From JAAELZ01 sp047639475 (GTDB lineage: Bacteria; Pseudomonadota; Gammaproteobacteria; Arenicellales; Poriferihabitantaceae): a DNA stretch of 40,873 bases. The notes under the pieces are model-generated. The model was not told where the DNA came from and ran no database searches. It was given only the letters and a program-made list of their open reading frames with translations. Within the stretch, counting starts at the first letter, position 1, and the number at the start of each line of letters is the position of its first letter. Where the stretch lies: assembly GCA_047639475.1 (NCBI GenBank), contig JBLIOD010000019.1, positions 1 to 40,873 of the forward strand. Reading direction: 5' to 3'. The position numbers and the translations under genes were made by a program. Positions 24,544 through 33,177 of this stretch are shown here, piece by piece.

Positions 24544-25856
24544 AATCGCAGGTCACTCTCAGTTTGACTTACTACGTATTTAAGGTCGTAAATCAAACAC
24601 TTACTATTACCCAGAGACCTTATCTTTTGTGCGCCCAAAGTCACAAATTCTTGATGTGCCACCGCAATAACGATTGCGTCGTATTCGTTTGTTAGCGGCT
24701 TTTCTAACAGCTTAAGGCCGTACTCTTGTTCCGCCACTTGCACAGAAACCCGGGGGTCATAGACATCTACATTGGGGGTGTAGTCCTTTAATTCAGCGAT
24801 TATATCCACCACTTTTGTGTTGCGAATGTCGGCACAATTTTCTTTAAAGGCTAAACCTAATATAAGCACTTTCGCCTCATTTACAGTGATGCCATTTTTG
24901 GTCATGGCTTTGATCAAAGTGGTCGCAACATATGCGCCCATTTGGTCATTCAAGCGTCGCCCAGCAAGTATAATTTCTGGCCGGTGGCCAATTTGCGCCG
25001 ACTTGTAGGTAAGATAGTACGGATCAACGCCAATACAATGCCCCCCCACCAAACCCGGCGTAAAGGGCAAAAAGTTCCATTTAGTTCCAGCAGCTTCTAG
25101 TACTTCTTGCGTATCGATGCCCATTTTATTAAATATGATGGCGAGCTCATTGACCAGGCCAATATTTATATCACGCTGTGTGTTTTCGATAACCTTGGCA
25201 GCCTCTGCTACTTTAATACTGCTGGCCAAATGGGTTCCTGCTGGCACTATGCTTGCGTAGAGCTGGTCTACAAATTGCGCAACTTCGGGTGTCGACCCTG
25301 CGGTCACTTTGGTGATAGTAGTTAACCGGCGAGCTTGGTCGCCTGGACTAAGTCGTTCGGGGCTATAGCCGTACCAAAAATCTTTATTGGCAACCAAGCC
25401 AGAAACCTTGGCCACAATCGGAATACAGTCTTCTTCAGTGGCACCGGGGTAGACCGTGGATTCATAAATAACCGTTCCGCCGAGCTTAATGTGCCGACCT
25501 ACTAGCTCACTAGCGAGTAACAAAGCACTCAAATCCGGCATTTTATCTATGGTAATTGGCGTAGGTACCGTTACTACAAAAACATCGGTGTCAGTTAGGT
25601 CTTGTTCGTCTGCGGTAAATGTCAGGTTTTCTGAAAGCTCGAATTCCTGAGTATTAATCTCTAAAGTATGATCATGCTGCTGCTGTAACTGCTGAATTCT
25701 TTGTTGATTGAGATCAAAACCTACGGTTAGATACTGCTTGCCAAACTCGATCGCCAGAGGTAAACCAACGTAACCTAGGCCAATTACCACAATCTTAGTT
25801 TCGTTTGCCAGCCTGGGAAAGCTTATCTCAGTCGCTTTTTCAATGCTCTTGTTCAT
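24540..25856 (-). CDS. tviB: UDP-GlcNAc/UDP-GalNAc 6-dehydrogenase (TviB/WbpO type)
   Basis: The 438-residue nucleotide-sugar dehydrogenase has IVVIGLGYVGLPLAIEFGKQ at residues 22-41. Further sites are the VTVPTPIT and YESTVYPGATEEDC motifs, NTQRDINIGLVNELA and the catalytic cysteine Cys274 in GGHCIGVDPYYL. LGLAFKENCADIRNTKVVDI is typical of TviB and WbpO, unlike the WbpA-type enzyme. It oxidises C6 in two NAD-dependent steps. With WbpP and WbpB/E/D/I downstream it probably supplies UDP-GlcNAcA to both branches. No separate WbpA-type gene is in the window. Its ATG overlaps the MarR gene stop by four bases. Confidence 0.9.
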   Translation of the reverse strand: MNKSIEKATEISFPRLANETKIVVIGLGYVGLPLAIEFGKQYLTVGFDLNQQRIQQLQQQHDHTLEINTQEFELSENLTFTADEQDLTDTDVFVVTVPTPITIDKMPDLSALLLASELVGRHIKLGGTVIYESTVYPGATEEDCIPIVAKVSGLVANKDFWYGYSPERLSPGDQARRLTTITKVTAGSTPEVAQFVDQLYASIVPAGTHLASSIKVAEAAKVIENTQRDINIGLVNELAIIFNKMGIDTQEVLEAAGTKWNFLPFTPGLVGGHCIGVDPYYLTYKSAQIGHRPEIILAGRRLNDQMGAYVATTLIKAMTKNGITVNEAKVLILGLAFKENCADIRNTKVVDIIAELKDYTPNVDVYDPRVSVQVAEQEYGLKLLEKPLTNEYDAIVIAVAHQEFVTLGAQKIRSLGNSKCLIYDLKYVVSQTESDLRL

Positions 25857-26203
25857 AGCTTGTCCATCGTTACGTCTTCGCTTGGCTGGTTTTCTATTTC
25901 TTTTGTTAATTGGTCAATCTCACGCTTTAAAACCTCATATTCCTGGCGTTTGCGTTGCAAAAACTCTAAGGTCAGTTTACTTTTTTGTTCGATGCCCATC
26001 GGCGTTAGCAAATAAGCGTAAGCCAATTTATTTTTATTGTTTTTGAAGTTGCTGGCTTTAATCATGCCCTTTTGCAGCAAGGCCTGTAGGCAATAATTAG
26101 TCTTACCCAAACTAACCCCAAGTTCACTGGCCAATTCACGCTGAGAAATGGTCGAGTTTTGTGCCAATATTTTGAGCACTTTATAATGAGTTTCTTCTAT
26201 CAT
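25853..26203 (-). CDS. EPS-associated MarR-like transcriptional regulator
   Basis: The 116-residue protein has a winged-helix domain: HYKVLKILAQNSTISQREL, ASELGVSLGKTNYCLQALLQKGMIKASNF and a KLAYAYLLTPMGIEQK wing. A C-terminal coiled coil follows (FLQRKRQEYEVLKREIDQL). It matches the MarR_EPS family (TIGR04176) that is found at the head of exopolysaccharide operons. It is the first gene after the ops element, with 27 bases between, and is translationally coupled to the dehydrogenase. Target sites are unknown. Confidence 0.88.
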   Translation of the reverse strand: MIEETHYKVLKILAQNSTISQRELASELGVSLGKTNYCLQALLQKGMIKASNFKNNKNKLAYAYLLTPMGIEQKSKLTLEFLQRKRQEYEVLKREIDQLTKEIENQPSEDVTMDKL

Positions 26204-26230
26204 AGTTTGAAAAGTATCATGTCTTTAGAC

Positions 26231-26241
26231 ACGCTACCGCC
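26231..26241 (-). promoter_or_regulatory. ops (JUMPstart core) element, exact GGCGGTAGCGT
   Basis: The minus strand carries GGCGGTAGCGT, identical to the enterobacterial ops consensus that recruits RfaH to paused RNA polymerase. It is 27 bases upstream of the marR-like ATG and downstream of an rfaH-like gene, oriented to act on the polysaccharide operon. Confidence 0.85.
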
Positions 26242-26273
26242 CTACCTTGTCTCAGGCATAAAATTTCTTTCTA

Positions 26274-26437
26274 TGAGACCACAGCATAACTACTGCGCTT
26301 GACCCAATATATACTTGGCGTCGTTAAAAATTCTCTCAAAATGCGGGGCTACATAGTGGTAAACACACGTAAGCTCCGCTTTTTCGTTCATTTTTGCCTA
26401 TTCTCTCCTGTACTCGCTACGTTATGCTGCGGTCTCA
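26274..26437. repeat. 164-bp imperfect palindromic, MITE-like element
   Basis: The ends TGAGACCACAGCATAAC (26274-26290) and GTTATGCTGCGGTCTCA (26421-26437) are inverted repeats matching at 16 of 17 positions. Inside, AAAATGCGGGGCT and AGCTCCGCTTTTT pair imperfectly around a centre near 26362. It has no coding frame. It lies between rfaH and ops. The rest of 26242-26648 holds a small GTTCAAC-type palindrome near 26488 and nothing else I recognise. Confidence 0.7.
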
Positions 26438-26648
26438 ATACTATTAATCGAGCTATTTGTTAAGCAATCACCAAAATAAGCTCTCTGTTCAACAGTTGAA
26501 CGAAGGAATAGTAGCGCCGAAACGCACTACAATCAACCGTTCTCTTTGACAGTTTGAAAATTTGCAATTTATACCTAGGATGATCAATATGGCTGCTCTC
26601 CATCTGCCTCCTCGCGGCGAGATTAGACTTAATAGCCGTGGGGAGTTT

Positions 26649-27197
26649 CTAGCTTGAAGTGATGCTATCTACATCCACAGTCACAGACTGCTGGCTTCCA
26701 AGCATGGCAATAAGCACTATCACCCGATCGGCCGATTTCGGCATTTTGAAGGCCGCCTCCAATCCGTCAAATGGTCCGCCCACAATATTAACTACATCCC
26801 CCTGCTTAAACTGCGCCGTATGCTTAGAGTCTGTACTAAACTGCTGTTGCTCATTGCGCTGCAAAAAATCAATTATGCTGTCCGGTATCGGTGTTAGCTG
26901 ATTGCCAAAGCGCACTAAATCACGCATACCAATGGTAGAGCGAATTGGTGCTATATTATCTCGACCCAAATTTAACTTGATGAACAAGTAACTTGGAAAT
27001 AAAACCTCCGACTTGTCTTGCCATTGCCCTTTTTGGTGTTTACTTCCCTTAAACAATGGCAGGTATACGGTGTAACCCTGGTTTTGCAATTGTTGCCTAG
27101 CCACAACTTCCCTTCTGGGTTTGGTGGTGGCAACAAACCAACCTATACGGTTACGTAGGTCATTAGTCGACGACTGTTTATCAGCGCTATTGGTCAT
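26649..27197 (-). CDS. rfaH: RfaH-family transcription antiterminator
   Basis: The ATG at 27197 is chosen; a TTG at 27206 with GGA nine bases before it is the alternative. The protein is about 182 residues. The NusG N-terminal domain begins IGWFVATTKPRREVVARQQL and continues YTVYLPLFKG, VLFPSYLFIKLNL, IRSTIGMRDLVRFG. A linker and KOW-type domain follow (FKQGDVVNIVGGPFDGLEAAF). RfaH-type proteins bind the ops element on the nontemplate strand and suppress pausing and Rho termination. With the exact ops at 26231-26241 it is the likely specific regulator of this long operon. Confidence 0.88.
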   Translation of the reverse strand: MTNSADKQSSTNDLRNRIGWFVATTKPRREVVARQQLQNQGYTVYLPLFKGSKHQKGQWQDKSEVLFPSYLFIKLNLGRDNIAPIRSTIGMRDLVRFGNQLTPIPDSIIDFLQRNEQQQFSTDSKHTAQFKQGDVVNIVGGPFDGLEAAFKMPKSADRVIVLIAMLGSQQSVTVDVDSITSS

Positions 27198-27313
27198 AGG
27201 TTTCAATTTTTTGATTCCAAATTCGTTGCAGAATGCCTAGTACATGGCTTTCGAACTAATCTTTAACAAGCAGTTTCTCTGCGGCTGTTCTACCACCGCC
27301 CAAAAGGTGATCT

Positions 27314-27351
27314 ATAGTAAGTGTTACGTGCGTCGGCAGCCAAAACACTTA
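27314..27351 (-). promoter_or_regulatory. Candidate promoter and inverted repeat upstream of rfaH
   Basis: On the minus strand, TTGGCT (27343-27338) and TACTAT (27319-27314) are 18 bases apart, a plausible sigma70 promoter about 120 bases upstream of rfaH. A perfect 8-bp inverted repeat, TAAGTGTT (27318-27325) and AACACTTA (27344-27351), brackets the spacer and could be an operator. The remainder of the gap 27198-27539 holds nothing else I recognise. Confidence 0.4.
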
Positions 27352-27539
27352 CCCAATCTATATCCATTATATTGATGGCCATTTTGTTAGCCTATGGAGC
27401 CAGTGTCTACTAAATTTCACACTCTTTTACTTTTGGATAGCACCTTGATTTAGCCTCTCAATTAGAATGTAAAATGGATTCTGATAAGACATCGTGGTAA
27501 TGGATGTAGTGTGTAAACGGTTATGACGACTGATACGGA

Positions 27540-28595
27540 TTATAGCCGTTCTGTTTTGTACTTTTCAAAACGAGACATCAGTTGATAATGAATAGCAAAG
27601 ATTATCAAGAAAATGGTTAACATTATTGAATGCGGCACTTCGTTGACCTCGGTCAGTATTCCAATCGCGGCAAAACCTAATGCCAACAACCCAATTACAA
27701 TCAGGGCGCGGCGATCGCTCATGCCGCGATCCATGAATAGATGGTGGAGATGATTTCGATCAGGGTGGAATGGGGCTTTTCCGTTTCTTGCACGCCGGAC
27801 CACCACCGCCAACATATCCATCAGGGGTACGGAAATAATCCAGAGCGCAGTGACGGGTGAAAATGTCTTACTAATTACATCCTGAGTGTAGTTGATAAGT
27901 AACCACGCCACGGTAAGGCCAAGAAGCATGCTGCCAGCATCACCGAGAAATACCCGATAGTTATTGCCCAGCAAGCCAAGGTTAAAGGCCATATAGGGGA
28001 TGATGGCGACAAAGAATACCAACGGAATAAGATAGTTATTGATGCTGCTGCCATTTTCTAGCCCACACAAAATAATGATGGCTAGCATCGCGATCATAAA
28101 AAGTAGACCGGATAAGCCATCAACTCCATCAACAAAATTAAAGGCGTTCATTGCAACCATGATTGAAAATACGGTAAACGGTAGGCTAAACGCGCCGAGG
28201 TGAACACTACCCTCTGAGCCAAACACACCCAGCGTCTCAATGTTCATGCCACCACCCACAATAACGGCCAACGATGCAAGGCATTGTATGGCTAAGCGGT
28301 ACCGAACTTTTAGATCAAACTTATCATCCAACAGGCCAATTATCACAATCAGCAGAGCGGCGACCATAAAAGCAATTATTTCTCTACTTAAATTAGGGAA
28401 AAACATAAAGGCTGAGACCACTCCCATAAATATTGATATACCGCCTATCAGCGGTACATGGCCAACATGGGTTTTTCTTTCATCCGGCGAGTCAACCAAA
28501 TTAACTTTCAGCGCGATGTATCTCAATATAAAAGCTGAAGCAAGGCTGATACCAAAACAAATGGTCAAGATGAATAAACTATTTAGTGAACCCAT
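27540..28595 (-). CDS. wecA: Undecaprenyl-phosphate GlcNAc-1-phosphate transferase
   Basis: The 351-residue membrane protein has about eleven hydrophobic segments and the signature loops of the MraY/WecA family: GLLDDKFDLK with the Asp90-Asp91 pair, NFVDGVDGLSG at residues 153-163, FLGDAGSM at 216-223 and HPDRNHLHH at 277-285, the last being typical of WecA-type GlcNAc-1-P transferases. It starts O-unit synthesis by loading GlcNAc-1-phosphate on undecaprenyl phosphate. It is the most upstream gene of the minus-strand locus, separated from rfaH by about 340 bases, and may have its own promoter. Confidence 0.9.
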   Translation of the reverse strand: MGSLNSLFILTICFGISLASAFILRYIALKVNLVDSPDERKTHVGHVPLIGGISIFMGVVSAFMFFPNLSREIIAFMVAALLIVIIGLLDDKFDLKVRYRLAIQCLASLAVIVGGGMNIETLGVFGSEGSVHLGAFSLPFTVFSIMVAMNAFNFVDGVDGLSGLLFMIAMLAIIILCGLENGSSINNYLIPLVFFVAIIPYMAFNLGLLGNNYRVFLGDAGSMLLGLTVAWLLINYTQDVISKTFSPVTALWIISVPLMDMLAVVVRRARNGKAPFHPDRNHLHHLFMDRGMSDRRALIVIGLLALGFAAIGILTEVNEVPHSIMLTIFLIIFAIHYQLMSRFEKYKTERL

Positions 28596-28873
28596 AGATT
28601 AATTTAGGCGCGGGAATGCTGTCTCATTCGCGAACCCCACTTTGCAGCATCCTTTCGAAATGCTGGTAAAGATTGCATAGGCGTGTTGATAGACCATTTT
28701 GCGTTACTCGTGAGACAGGAACCGATACAGGAAATTTCTAAGCGATAAATACCGCGGGTAACATCAATCTGCTAGAGTTAGCCTTTGATGCATATAAGGG
28801 CGCCTATGATACCCGACACTGGCGCCGACAACCCAAATTGATTAATTGCGCGCTAAATATAAACACCTAAGCA

Positions 28874-29038
28874 ATGCATGGCAACGAAATAAAAATAGTT
28901 GATACCGCACTAAAGTTGTTGGCGCACGATGATGAAGTGTCGATCCGCATCAATGGCGTTTGTATACAGCCATTTATTCGACATGGTGCGCTGATCTCTG
29001 TGTGTAAAAAATCATTTTACTGGCCAGGTGATATTTAG
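28874..29038 (+). pseudogene. S24/S26-type peptidase remnant
   Basis: A 54-codon frame reads HGNEIKIVDTALKLLAHDD then VSIRINGVCIQPFIRHGALISV and YWPGDI before a TAG. The VRI.G.SM.P.IR.GD.V pattern of signal-peptidase-like S24/S26 proteins is recognisable, but the catalytic Ser is replaced (Cys-Ile-Gln) and the part with the Lys is missing. Such genes accompany nucleotidyltransferases like the one at 1-936 in some EPS loci. The preceding gap, 28596-28873, shows nothing I recognise. Confidence 0.4.
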
Positions 29039-29899
29039 CTCAGCCATTGCCGAAGTAGAGTCATTTTCTTTGAAAATGGCTTTCAGCCTAGAACAGGCAG
29101 CGATATTAACTGCGAAAGTTCGAGAACACCTGAAAGAACATCACATATTGGAACCTGCACTGGATACTCTGCAACGGCTTATCAAAACTCAGAGAGAAGT
29201 TGCTCGAGCTAACATCTACACCAAAATTCATGGATTATTAAAAGCGCATCATCAATTTGACCAACTTCTGGATACCGGCCAAGATAAGTATACGCCTCTA
29301 CATAGACTAAAGCAGTCACCCGGACAAGCTTCACCAGCGGCATTTAATAAGCTGATTTCAAAATTGGAAACCATACAGAACACGGGAGTATTGATCATAG
29401 ATATGGAGTGGCTAAACAATAATTACCAGCGCAGGCTAGCAAGCTATGCCCGTCAATGTACTACCTTTCGCTTACGTAGATTAAAAGAGGAACGCCGATA
29501 TGCTGTACTGGTTTGCTTCTTGCTGCAGGTCTATCAAGATACCTTTGATTTTTCGGTCCAAATGTACGACAAACTAATCAAAAAAGTCTATAACAAGGCA
29601 GATGGCGAAATAGATGCCTATTTGAAGAAGCGTCGTCGGAAAATTCGTAAATCCTTGAACCACTATCACATATCTTGAATATCTTATTGAATGAAGATGT
29701 CCACGCGGGATCCTTACGTCAGGCTGTCTACTCGCAAATAAACCCTAAGATATTGAGGGCTGAATATGAAGAAATGGATGGATTTCTCAGTGACAAGTAT
29801 AAAAACACTTTTGAACGCGTGATTGCACGGCATGGCTATCTCCGTCTGTTTGCGCCAGCTTTGATAGAGCATATCGCTAGTGTCCCAACGTTAAATTGA
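29028..29899 (+). pseudogene. Tn3-family transposase (TnpA) fragment
   Basis: The first frame (29028-29678) has the DUF4158-type region of Tn3 transposases: KVREHLKEHHILEPALDTLQ, TKIHGLLKAHHQFDQLLD, LHRLKQSPGQASPAAFNKL, ERRYAVLVCFLLQVYQDTFD and MYDKLIKKVY. The second frame (29675-29899), after a frameshift, continues with LRQAVYSQINPKILRAEYEEM and RHGYLRLFAPALIEHI. The N-terminus and the whole DDE catalytic part are missing, where the full protein would be near 1,000 residues. It marks a mobile element at the right edge of the polysaccharide locus. The following gap to 30174 shows nothing I recognise. Confidence 0.8.
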
Positions 29900-30174
29900 A
29901 TAACTCAATTGCTTAGAGGTTTCGTCAATCTCATAATTGTTGTCGGAGTTCATAAGCAGTTGATCCAGTGCGTTTTCTCGAAAAGCGTCAGGCTTTATCA
30001 CTGTTCAAATCGATGCCCTTATGATTCGGTGATTATTCGCGTGTATTCAGTTACTTATGAGAGTTTGAATCGGCAACGTTGGGACACTAGTGAAGGGAAA
30101 TGACTCTTATGTAGAGTTCTAGCCGCTTTAATAAGATGCACTTTAATGGTGAGCGGCCATGTTAAATTACCCGC

Positions 30175-30693
30175 ATGAAAATAATATTCTCACACGGCAT
30201 GGAAAGTGGGCCTTGGGGCTCCAAGATAAACCGTCTTGCCGACATTGCAGCCAGCCGAAAGCTCGAACTTGAATCGGTAGATTACACCGACTGCAAAGAC
30301 CCTGACTTCCGGGTTGAACGGCTGCGAAGCGTGCTGGACGAGCAATCAGGTGATTGTCTGTTAGCGGGGTCAAGCATGGGCGGCTACGTATCTCTGCTTG
30401 CTGCCCAAACGCACCCAGTCAAAGGCCTATTTCTGATGGCGCCGGCCGTTCACATGCCAGGCTATTCAAGCCAAGCTGACTCTACGCAATCACCGGTGGT
30501 AGATATTGTTCATGGCTGGAACGACGAAGTCATTCCGGCCGAACATGCCATTCGTTTTGCTAGAGAATGGGGCCATGCATTACATCTCGTCAACGGTAAT
30601 CATGCCTTAAGCGATGTACTCGAAGACGTGGATAGATTGTTTTCACTTTTTCTTGATCGGGTACTTGGCCAAACTAAACAGCGCTGCGTTTAA
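30175..30693 (+). CDS. YcfP/YqiA-like alpha/beta hydrolase
   Basis: The 172-residue protein starts MKIIFSHGMESGPWGSK, with the oxyanion-hole HG. It has the nucleophile elbow GSSMGG with Ser67, the acid in HGWNDEVIP (Asp117) and the base in NGNHAL (His143), a complete esterase triad. Its length and compact form fit the YcfP/YqiA group (UPF0227-like). Substrate is unknown. It seems intact and stands alone between the Tn3 remnant and a broken serine hydrolase gene. Confidence 0.75.
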   Translation: MKIIFSHGMESGPWGSKINRLADIAASRKLELESVDYTDCKDPDFRVERLRSVLDEQSGDCLLAGSSMGGYVSLLAAQTHPVKGLFLMAPAVHMPGYSSQADSTQSPVVDIVHGWNDEVIPAEHAIRFAREWGHALHLVNGNHALSDVLEDVDRLFSLFLDRVLGQTKQRCV

Positions 30694-30709
30694 AACCAGC
30701 GCAACAGTT

Positions 30710-32501
30710 TATTTGCGAGCGGCTCACTGGTAAGGTAATTTACAGCGATGATATGTTGAACGGCGAGAGCGATATAAATACAAATACAAGAACCCAATTA
30801 ACAGCTGAGGAGGTATTTTCTTCATCCGGTGATTCTCTAGTGAGCTATGAGTGGCTGCAACCGATCAATGCCAGCGAAAGTTCGCCATCGAAGCTCAACT
30901 TTGCATTATCTTGCGAGTAGACTGAAATGCAAAGTAAGGTGTAAGGGTTACGGATCAGCCGATCGATGTCATGCCGGGTGCACACATTGCCTTGACCAGT
31001 GATGGTGAAAACTTGGTTCCACTGCAACGCGACTTGATCCGCGACTTTAAGGGGAACAGTGATTGGGATATTTGATTTTCGCCAGGCCGCATATGGCTTG
31101 AGGCATCCGATAACGGCTGGTAGAGAGCCGCCTTGGCATTTCAACTTTCCAATATTTTTGAAAATGATACGCATCATGGGGTAATGATGTTTCTCTATCA
31201 GGGCGTTGAAGTGTCACCGCTGTATTTTTAAGTAGTGGGTTAAACAAAAACCTTCATCTGCCCAGACAACCTGCTCGCTTGGGGGTATTTAAATGTAGAA
31301 AGTCAGGCTATCAATGTCGAAGCAACGCAGTTAGCCATTAAAGACTTTAGATCAGAGCAGTTACATGATCATGTTTTGAAGCTGATCAGCGCTTGGCGTA
31401 ATACAGAAACCGAGCCGCTGTTTGCCGACCTTGAATCAGGGCTCCACAGCGATCCTAATCTCATCTATGGTTTGGTTATGGACGATGAAATTTATAGTAG
31501 CGACTGCCAAACTGTTGTGGGTGCGTTTCCGTACCCAAGAGCGCTAAAGTTTGGAATTGGTCAGCAACTAAAACCGCTTTCACCAGCGTTGCCTGTATGC
31601 GATTGGCCGAAAAATTTGGACAAGACCCAAGATCAGAACGCATTGCTGATTTACTGCCCGAGGCGAAAAACCACCCTGACTGGCAGGACATCACGATTGG
31701 CCATTGCCTTAACATGGCAACCGGCATTGGCACGGCTGCACCTGGAATATCACCGCTTAATGTTTTCGCGGGCTATTTGCTTGAAGAGGAACAGGCAAGT
31801 AAAACCGCCTTAGGGCGAAAGAGCTTCGAGCACTACTTTGACTGGTTTCTAATGCCAAGTCAGCACCAGAAAAATACGGCTGCTTTTGCCTGCCCCAGCT
31901 ACCCATCGGGCCCGGATAAGGTTGCACGCTACCGATATCAGGACTTCTATATTGCGGCACGGCGCTGGATGCTTGGTTGAAACGCCCGGCGGGCGGTGAT
32001 GCCCGTATCTGGGACATAGTCTATGCTGAAGTCTATACGCCGGCAGGAATACATCACCCAATTAAGTTTCATACCATCGAAGCGGACCCAGCGCGGGAGG
32101 CCCCGTTGAGCCAGTCAGGGCTGCTGTTAACAATGGACAACATTGCCGGGCTAGGGAAATTGATTTTGGATGGTGGAAAAATAAGCGATGAGCAGATACT
32201 GAACCCACAAATATTGTCTGAGTGGTTCGAGCCCAAAACCCCAAAGGGCTTACCTACCGAAATACAAACCCAAGATGGTGAGGTACACTATTGCGGCGGG
32301 TTTTGGCATGTACCGCATGAATCGTTCAAGGGCAAAAAGGGGTGGATACCCAGTATGCGCGGTTATGGTGGGCAAATAATTCACCCCTTGCCTAATGGCA
32401 TGACCGCATTTCGTTTAGGCTTTGATTCAGTTACTTCGGGAGAGCGCTATGATGGAGTCAATGTAACCAGACTGGCAGATTCGATAAAGCCGTTTGAATA
32501 G
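30710..32501 (+). pseudogene. Serine hydrolase (class C beta-lactamase fold), decayed
   Basis: The coding signal runs in pieces: QFICERLTGKVIYSDDMLNG, then DVMPGAHIALTSDGENLVPL and FSPGRIWLEASDNGW broken by TGA, TAG and TAA, then NVESQAINVEATQLAIKDF, YSSDCQTVVGAFPY, a shift to the SATK motif (SxxK nucleophile, about 31565) with ITIGHCLNMATGIG, and a last frame from 31977 (LSQSGLLLTMDNIAGLGKLI, GYGGQIIHPLPNGMTAFRLG). Three frames and several stops show it is inactive. An intact protein would be a secreted or periplasmic esterase, penicillin-binding-like or 6-aminohexanoate-hydrolase-like. Assignment of the first 400 bases to the same gene is less sure. Confidence 0.7.
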
Positions 32502-32508
32502 CGTCCAA

Positions 32509-32544
32509 ATAAAAGCTCCCTGTCGTTAAATAGAGAACTTTTAT
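32509..32544. terminator. Candidate bidirectional terminator
   Basis: ATAAAAGCTCCCT pairs with AGAGAACTTTTAT across a short loop with two mismatches, giving A-runs and T-runs on either side. It lies just after the serine hydrolase pseudogene and 28 bases beyond the thiQ stop, as expected for convergent genes. Confidence 0.5.
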
Positions 32545-32571
32545 AGTCTAGCCACTTAAGCTTCGACTCCC

Positions 32572-33177
32572 TCAATCAAGCTCAAAATTTCGATCCGCTA
32601 TCTGTGCCACGTCCTCATCTTGGTGCGTTACCAACAATACAGTTTTGTTATTCTCGTCTACTTGCTGACGAACCCAGTTAGCCGCCAGCACGCGACTGTG
32701 ATTATCTAAACCGGTAAATGGCTCATCAAGCAGCACCAATGGCTCTGGGCGTAGCAATGTGCGCAGTAGGGCGATCCTTTGACGTTGCCCACCAGACAGC
32801 TCTGGTGGCTTGCGATTGAGCAGTTCGCTTATTTCTAAGGCCATGGCCGCGGCGTTTATCGAAGCTTTAGTGGTGCTATCGTTTTTGTTTAGCCCGAGCT
32901 GAATGTTTTGCAGGCCACTTAGGTGCTCAAACAGGTTATTGCTTTGAAACAACATACTCACTGGGCGTTCTTCAACGGCTAAACCGAGTAAGGAATTGCC
33001 TTGCCAGCGAAGCTCACCGCGCTCGGGTGAAACGAACCCTGCAATCGCATCTAGTAAGGTCGATTTGCCTGAACCGCTGCGCCCTTGAATAGTTAGCAGG
33101 GTACCGGCCTCTACGCTAAGATCATACGCCAAGCTAAGGTCGCCTCGCCTTACTGTTAGCTGTTTAACTTCAAGCAT
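32572..33177 (-). CDS. thiQ: Thiamine ABC transporter ATPase
   Basis: The ATG at 33177 is chosen, giving a 201-residue protein starting MLEVKQLTVRRGDLSLAYDL as in ThiQ. Walker A is GRSGSGKST at residues 32-40, the signature is LSGGQ at 127-131 and Walker B with the catalytic Glu is VLLDEPF. The Q-loop is in SMLFQSNNLFEHL. It energises uptake of thiamine and thiamine phosphates with ThiB and ThiP. It overlaps the 3' end of thiP by eight bases. A longer frame to 33327 lies wholly inside thiP and is not used. Confidence 0.92.
   Translation of the reverse strand: MLEVKQLTVRRGDLSLAYDLSVEAGTLLTIQGRSGSGKSTLLDAIAGFVSPERGELRWQGNSLLGLAVEERPVSMLFQSNNLFEHLSGLQNIQLGLNKNDSTTKASINAAAMALEISELLNRKPPELSGGQRQRIALLRTLLRPEPLVLLDEPFTGLDNHSRVLAANWVRQQVDENNKTVLLVTHQDEDVAQIADRNFELD

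Noticed and set aside
29909..30103. A 64-codon plus-strand frame after the Tn3 remnant
   Set aside because: No motif, no ribosome-binding site and no link to the transposase frame.
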